NCBI GenBank assembly: GCA_030603685.1
Contig: JAUVXG010000013.1
Location: forward strand, 1-47,310
DNA from: Pleomorphomonas sp.
GTDB taxonomy: Bacteria > Pseudomonadota > Alphaproteobacteria > Rhizobiales > Pleomorphomonadaceae
Reading direction: 5' to 3'
DNA length: 47,310 bases
Below the pieces are notes generated by a model. That model ran no database searches and had not been told where the DNA came from. It saw only the letters and a list, made by a program, of their open reading frames with translations. Positions 44,896 to 47,310 of this stretch are shown here, piece after piece; positions within the stretch are counted from its first letter, which is position 1, and every line of letters begins with the position of its first letter. The position numbers and the translations under genes were made by a program.

Positions 44896-47034
44896 ATGTT
44901 CGATATCCAGAAAGTCGAGATCGACTGGGCCGGCCAGAAGCTGACCCTCGAAACGGGCCGCATCGCCCGCCAGGCCGATGGCGCGGTGCTCGCGACGCTT
45001 GGCGAAACGTCGGTTCTCGCCACCGTGGTCTCCGCCAAGGAGCCGAAGCCCGGTCAGGACTTCTTCCCGCTGACCGTCAACTACCAGGAAAAGGCCTTCG
45101 CGGCCGGCAAGATCCCCGGCGGCTACTTCAAGCGCGAGGGCCGTCCGGCCGAGCACGAGACCCTGATCTCCCGCCTGATCGACCGCCCGATCCGTCCGCT
45201 GTTCCCCGATGGCTACAAGTGCGACACCCAGGTGATCGTCACCGTGCTCAGCCATGACATGGAAAACGCGCCCGACGTTCTCGCCATGGTCGCCGCCTCG
45301 GCTGCCCTGACCATCTCCGGCGTGCCCTTCATGGGCCCCGTCGGCGCCGCCCGCGTCGGTCTGATCGAGGGCGCCTACGTGCTCAACCCGCCGGTCGACA
45401 AGATGGCCGAGAGCAAGCTCGACCTCGTCGTCGCCGGTACGGGCGACGCCGTGCTGATGGTGGAGTCGGAAGCTCAGGAGCTTGACGAAGACACCATGCT
45501 CGGTGCCGTGATGTTCGGTCACCGCGGCTTCCAGCCGGTGATCGACGCCATCATCCGCCTCGCCGAGCGCGCCGCCAAGGAGCCGCGCGAGTTCGTCGCC
45601 AAGGACGTGTCCGAGGTCGAGCAGGCTGTTCTGGCCATTGCCGAGCAGGATCTGCGCGCTGCCTACAAGATCACCGCCAAGCAGGAGCGTTACGCCGCCG
45701 TGGACGCCGCCCGCGCCAAGGTGATGGGCGAGCTGTTCCCGGAAGGTGCCGAGCCGCGCTTCGACAAGGAGACGGTGTCCAACGTCTTCCATGACCTGCA
45801 GGCCAAGATCGTTCGCTGGAACATCCTCGACACCAGCACCCGCATCGACGGCCGCGACCTTCAGACCGTGCGTCCGATCGTCGCCCAGGTGGGCGTGCTG
45901 CCGCGTGCCCACGGTTCGGCGCTGTTCACCCGCGGCGAGACGCAGGCGCTCGTGGTCGCCACCCTCGGCACCGGCGAGGACGAGCAGTTCATCGAGACGC
46001 TGGAAGGCACCCGCAAGGAACGCTTCCTGCTTCACTACAACTTCCCGCCCTTCTCGGTCGGCGAGACCGGCCGCATGGGTTCGCCCGGCCGCCGCGAAAT
46101 CGGCCACGGCAAGCTTGCCTGGCGCGCCATCCATCCGGAGCTGCCGGCCCATCACGAGTTCCCCTACACCATCCGTCTGGTGTCGGAGATCACCGAGTCC
46201 AACGGCTCGTCGTCGATGGCCACCGTCTGCGGCTCCTCGCTGGCCCTCATGGACGCCGGCGTTCCGCTGAAGGCGCCGACCGCCGGCATCGCCATGGGTC
46301 TGATCAAGGAAGGCGACCGCTTCGCGGTGCTGTCCGACATCCTCGGTGACGAGGATCACCTCGGCGACATGGACTTCAAGGTGGCCGGCACGTCCGCCGG
46401 CATCACCTCGCTGCAGATGGACATCAAGATCACCGGCATCACCGAGGAGATCATGAAGGTCGCCCTGGCCCAGGCCAAGGGTGGTCGCGAGCACATTCTC
46501 GGCGAGATGTCCAAGGCGCTCACCGGCGCCCGCTCCTCGATCGGCGAGCATGCCCCGCGCATCGAAGTGATGAAGATCAACCCCGACAAGATCCGCGAAG
46601 TGATCGGCTCGGGCGGCAAGGTCATCCGCGAAATCGTCGAGAAGACCGGTGCCAAGATCGACATTCAGGACGACGGCACCGTCAAGTTCGCCTCGTCGGA
46701 CCTGAAGGCGATCACCGCCGCCATGAACTGGGTCAAGGGCATCGCCGCCGAGCCTGAAGTCGGCGCCATCTATGAGGGCACCGTGGTGAAGTGCGTCGAC
46801 TTCGGCGCCTTCGTCAACTTCTTCGGCACCCGCGACGGCCTCGTCCACGTCTCCCAGCTCGCCCCGCAGCGCGTCCAGAACGTCAAGGACGTCGTCAAGG
46901 AAGGCGACAAGGTGTGGGTCAAGCTGATGGGCTTCGACGAGCGCGGCAAGGTGCGCCTGTCGATGAAGGTGGTCGATCAGGCCACCGGCCAGGAAATCAA
47001 GGCGGAAGAAAAGGCCGAGCCGAAGGACGAGTGA
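44896..47034 (+). CDS. pnp: Polyribonucleotide nucleotidyltransferase (PNPase)
   Basis: PNPase degrades RNA 3'-5' by phosphorolysis and acts in the degradosome. The 712-residue product has the first RNase PH domain ([40 protein letters not shown]), the helical linker, the second RNase PH domain ([56 protein letters not shown]), a KH domain ([20 protein letters not shown]) and an S1 domain ([20 protein letters not shown]). ATG 44896 matches the family start; the upstream open frame runs through the leader and is not coding. Confidence 0.98.
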   Translation: MFDIQKVEIDWAGQKLTLETGRIARQADGAVLATLGETSVLATVVSAKEPKPGQDFFPLTVNYQEKAFAAGKIPGGYFKREGRPAEHETLISRLIDRPIRPLFPDGYKCDTQVIVTVLSHDMENAPDVLAMVAASAALTISGVPFMGPVGAARVGLIEGAYVLNPPVDKMAESKLDLVVAGTGDAVLMVESEAQELDEDTMLGAVMFGHRGFQPVIDAIIRLAERAAKEPREFVAKDVSEVEQAVLAIAEQDLRAAYKITAKQERYAAVDAARAKVMGELFPEGAEPRFDKETVSNVFHDLQAKIVRWNILDTSTRIDGRDLQTVRPIVAQVGVLPRAHGSALFTRGETQALVVATLGTGEDEQFIETLEGTRKERFLLHYNFPPFSVGETGRMGSPGRREIGHGKLAWRAIHPELPAHHEFPYTIRLVSEITESNGSSSMATVCGSSLALMDAGVPLKAPTAGIAMGLIKEGDRFAVLSDILGDEDHLGDMDFKVAGTSAGITSLQMDIKITGITEEIMKVALAQAKGGREHILGEMSKALTGARSSIGEHAPRIEVMKINPDKIREVIGSGGKVIREIVEKTGAKIDIQDDGTVKFASSDLKAITAAMNWVKGIAAEPEVGAIYEGTVVKCVDFGAFVNFFGTRDGLVHVSQLAPQRVQNVKDVVKEGDKVWVKLMGFDERGKVRLSMKVVDQATGQEIKAEEKAEPKDE

Positions 47035-47061
47035 CCTTCGCCTCTGGCTTGTGTATTGGCG

Positions 47062-47093
47062 GCCGGCGGGAAACTCCCGCCGGCTGTTTTTAT
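47062..47093 (+). terminator. Rho-independent terminator of pnp
   Basis: A perfect 10-bp GC-rich stem (47062-47071 with 47075-47084), triloop AAC, followed by TGTTTTTATT. It lies 27 bases past the pnp stop. Confidence 0.92.
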
Positions 47094-47151
47094 TGGACCA
47101 TGGGCGAGCCACTGACCTCGGCTTCGCGCTTTGCTTTGCAGCCTTCCGCAC

Positions 47152-47180
47152 TTGACAGGGGGCCGCCGCTGGCCCTTGAT
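47152..47180 (+). promoter_or_regulatory. Possible promoter of the last, partial gene
   Basis: A perfect TTGACA (47152-47157), a 17-base spacer and a weak -10-like CTTGAT (47175-47180). It lies between the pnp terminator and the ATG at 47231. Confidence 0.4.
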
Positions 47181-47230
47181 GCGCGCCGACGAAAAGCGCC
47201 GCGAAGCGGCTGCATCCAGGACGCAACTTC

Positions 47231-47310
47231 ATGCCTGCCAAGACCGACGACCTGCCCCACGAAATCCGCTACACTAAGACCGATGCCGTCATCTCCGCGG
47301 TCGGTGCGAC
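47231..47310 (+). CDS. Start of an unrecognised gene, cut by the window edge
   Basis: An open frame of 26 codons from ATG 47231 to the window end, beginning MPAKTDDLPHEIRYTKTD. It follows a complete pnp terminator and a promoter-like TTGACA, and AGGA lies about 9 bases before the ATG, so a gene start is likely. Too little is present to name a family. Confidence 0.5.
   Translation, partial: MPAKTDDLPHEIRYTKTDAVISAVGA

Overview
The window is 47.3 kb of GC-rich chromosomal DNA from an alphaproteobacterium, most likely of the order Hyphomicrobiales (Rhizobiales). The assignment rests on gene order (tsaB-rimI-mur-plsC; miaB-phoH-ybeY-corC-lnt-XRE-metK-trmB-rimP-nusA-ylxR-infB ... rbfA ... truB-rpsO-pnp), on a Mur-type Fur regulator without a C-terminal zinc site, on rhizobial-looking intergenic palindromes, and on a mesaconyl-CoA hydratase of the ethylmalonyl-CoA pathway type. 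No tRNA, rRNA, CRISPR array, phage gene or insertion sequence was seen. Almost every base is in a recognisable conserved gene, and most of the window is housekeeping.

Layout. 1-2405 (mostly minus strand): heat-shock genes hrcA and grpE, with a GFA-family zinc protein gene lying between them on the plus strand. 2541-4998 (plus): tsaB, rimI, mur and a PlsC/OlsA-type acyltransferase, each overlapping or close to the next. 5017-6063 (minus): mesaconyl-CoA hydratase. 6293-11366 (plus): polA, cobO and cobQ, joined by one-base stop/start overlaps; cobD follows on the other strand and overlaps the end of cobQ. 12340-12807: a gene-free stretch with several palindromic repeats. 12808-15034 (minus): the trehalose operon otsB-otsA. 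15035-15935: a long gene-poor stretch. 15936-24865 (plus): a chemosensory operon STAS-cheY-cheA-cheW-mcp-cheR-cheD-cheB. 24886-25419 (minus): a gamma-carbonic-anhydrase-like protein.

25669-47034 (plus except one gene) is the conserved RNA/translation block: miaB, phoH, ybeY, corC, lnt, XRE regulator, metK, trmB, rimP, nusA, ylxR, infB, a small membrane protein, rbfA, a GST, an EamA transporter (minus), truB, rpsO and pnp. A new gene starts at 47231 and runs off the end. In many relatives the acyltransferase gene lies directly before miaB. Here about 20 kb (MaoC-type hydratase, polA-cob, ots, che, gamma-CA) separates them, so the ancestral cluster appears to have been opened, or rearranged, at this point.

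The least explained parts are RNA leaders and intergenic structures. The metK leader holds competing hairpins and a terminator-like hairpin just before the Shine-Dalgarno. The rimP-nusA-infB operon has a strong promoter followed by an attenuator-like hairpin. The rpsO leader also carries a terminator-like hairpin. Two related palindromes lie side by side between cobD and otsA. No convincing novel protein system was found; these leaders and the composition of the che cluster are the best leads.
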